A program made the translations under genes and the position numbers. Below the pieces are notes generated by a model. The model searched no databases. It saw only the letters and a program-made list of their open reading frames with translations, and was not told where the DNA came from. From assembly GCA_017614625.1 (NCBI GenBank), contig JAGABK010000142.1:1-5393 (forward strand): 5,393 nucleotides of DNA, written 5' to 3'. The stretch comes from Spirochaetales bacterium (GTDB lineage Bacteria > Spirochaetota > Spirochaetia > Sphaerochaetales > Sphaerochaetaceae). Positions 4,434 to 5,393 of the stretch are shown piece by piece; within the stretch, counting starts at the first letter, position 1, and each line of letters opens with the position of its first letter.

Positions 4434-5393
4434 ATGAAATGGAAAATCAGACAGGCTGCCTTTGAGGACATCAAGGCGCTTCAGGACAGGTTTGCCCTGG
4501 ACCATGTCACGGCAAGGATCCTCGCCGCAAGGGAGGTCCGTACGCCACAGCAGGCCAGATTCTTTCTGGAAAGCGATGTGTCGTTCCTCCACAACCCGTT
4601 CCTCTTCGAGGACATGGAGCAGTTCTGCGACCGCATCCTCCAGGCGATCGAGGACAAGGAGAAGATACGCGTCTTCGGCGACCGCGACGTCGACGGCATA
4701 ACCAGCACCGCCCTGCTCGTCACCGAGCTGCGCGGCATGGGGCTGGACGTATCCTACACAGTTCCCATGGGCGACGACCCCTACGGCATGACGATCGACA
4801 ACGTGCGCCAGGCAATAGACGACGGCGTGACGCTCGCCATCACCGTCGACTGCGGAATCTCGTGTACGAATGAAATCGACTACGCCCAGAGCCACGGTCT
4901 GGACGTCCTTGTCACCGACCACCACATCGCAGGCGAGGTCCTGCCCCCTGCAAGCGCCATAATAGACCCCAAGGTCAGCGGCTGCGGCTACCCGTTCGAG
5001 TCCCTGGCGGGGGTCGGCGTGGCTGCCAAATGCATCTGGGCCATGCGCTTTTCGCGCACCCGATTCTACCGCAGCCCCATCCTCCTGCTTCACGCTTATC
5101 CCGGAAACGGGACCGTGGTCATCGAGGCCGCTCGCATCCACAACATGGAGGTCACCGACCGCATCTCCGAGGAAGTGGTGCCAGGCATCCTGCCCGAACA
5201 CAACAGCCGTCTTCTGAAGTTCCTGGACTGCGGACTGCCGGTCTACGTGCTCGACCGCGACCAGGAGATGATACAGCTGAGAAAGGCCTTCCCCAAGGCC
5301 GAGATCTATACCCAGGAGCTTCGCGACGAGTTCGAGAAGTACCTTCCGCCCGTCAAGGGCCGCTCGCTCTTCGCCCTGAGCCAGGCCAGCCGC
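4434..5393 (+). CDS. recJ: Single-stranded-DNA-specific exonuclease RecJ, N-terminal part with unusual inserted region (3' end outside window)
   Basis: The frame is open to the right edge (320 codons visible). An in-frame TAG at 4431-4433 touches the ATG, so this start cannot move upstream, and the next Met is residue 61. No good Shine-Dalgarno is present (only TGAG about ten bases before). The DHH phosphoesterase half is clear: FGDRDVDGITST (81-92, metal-binding Asp83, Asp85, Asp87; usually GDYDVDG), VDCGIS (138-143), DHH (162-164) and LAGVGVAAK (191-199). RecJ degrades single-stranded DNA 5' to 3' with Mn2+ in gap repair and mismatch repair. After residue 199 the expected segment leading to VALGT.AD..PL does not follow. 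Instead residues 205-320 form a different region with PGNGTVVIEA (223-232), VYVLDRDQEMIQLRKAF (270-286) and EIYTQEL (290-296), which resembles a degenerate DnaQ-like exonuclease domain. The DHHA1 domain should lie beyond the window. Confidence 0.88.
   Translation, partial: MKWKIRQAAFEDIKALQDRFALDHVTARILAAREVRTPQQARFFLESDVSFLHNPFLFEDMEQFCDRILQAIEDKEKIRVFGDRDVDGITSTALLVTELRGMGLDVSYTVPMGDDPYGMTIDNVRQAIDDGVTLAITVDCGISCTNEIDYAQSHGLDVLVTDHHIAGEVLPPASAIIDPKVSGCGYPFESLAGVGVAAKCIWAMRFSRTRFYRSPILLLHAYPGNGTVVIEAARIHNMEVTDRISEEVVPGILPEHNSRLLKFLDCGLPVYVLDRDQEMIQLRKAFPKAEIYTQELRDEFEKYLPPVKGRSLFALSQASR

Noticed and set aside
4413..5201. A 262-residue minus-strand frame opposite recJ
   Set aside because: It lies fully against the conserved DHH motifs of RecJ, has no recognisable domain and ends inside the recJ leader.

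Overview
The window is a compact, GC-rich bacterial chromosomal segment with seven protein-coding genes. Two are cut by the window edges (the 3' end of mutL on the left, the 5' part of recJ on the right). I see no RNA genes, insertion sequences, phage genes or CRISPR arrays. Coding sequence is clearly GC-rich, while the two non-coding gaps (about 2078-2246 and 4334-4433) are AT-rich and carry sigma-70-like promoter sequences. No taxonomic marker is present. An endonuclease-type MutL, a non-canonical PlsC-type acyltransferase, a short lipoprotein and a RecJ with an inserted domain would fit a host-associated spirochaete (treponeme-like), but that is a weak inference and Bacteroidota or others are not excluded.

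Left part: mutL (+, partial) converges, with only 3 bases between stop codons, on a two-gene minus-strand unit. That unit starts at 2077 with an acyltransferase of the glycerol-phosphate/PlsC superfamily and continues after a one-base gap into a small lipoprotein gene. A perfect 6-1-6 palindrome covers both facing stop codons.

Centre: a divergent promoter region (2078-2246) drives the acyltransferase unit leftward and, rightward, a tightly packed operon. The operon order is a short phosphoglycerate-dehydrogenase-like 2-hydroxyacid dehydrogenase, an Lrp/AsnC regulator (overlapping TGATG) and recO (9-base gap). Inverted repeats between the promoters and just inside the dehydrogenase gene are candidate operators, possibly for the co-encoded Lrp/AsnC protein.

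Right part: after a 100-base AT-rich gap comes recJ, probably with its own promoter and without a clear Shine-Dalgarno sequence. MutL, RecO and RecJ make this neighbourhood rich in DNA repair functions: RecO loads RecA on gaps that RecJ can widen, and both MutL and RecJ can serve mismatch repair. The most interesting signal is in RecJ. Right after its DHH catalytic half, where other RecJ proteins go straight on to the conserved VALGT.AD.-type motif, the protein instead carries at least about 110 residues whose pattern resembles a degenerate DnaQ-like (DEDD) exonuclease fold.
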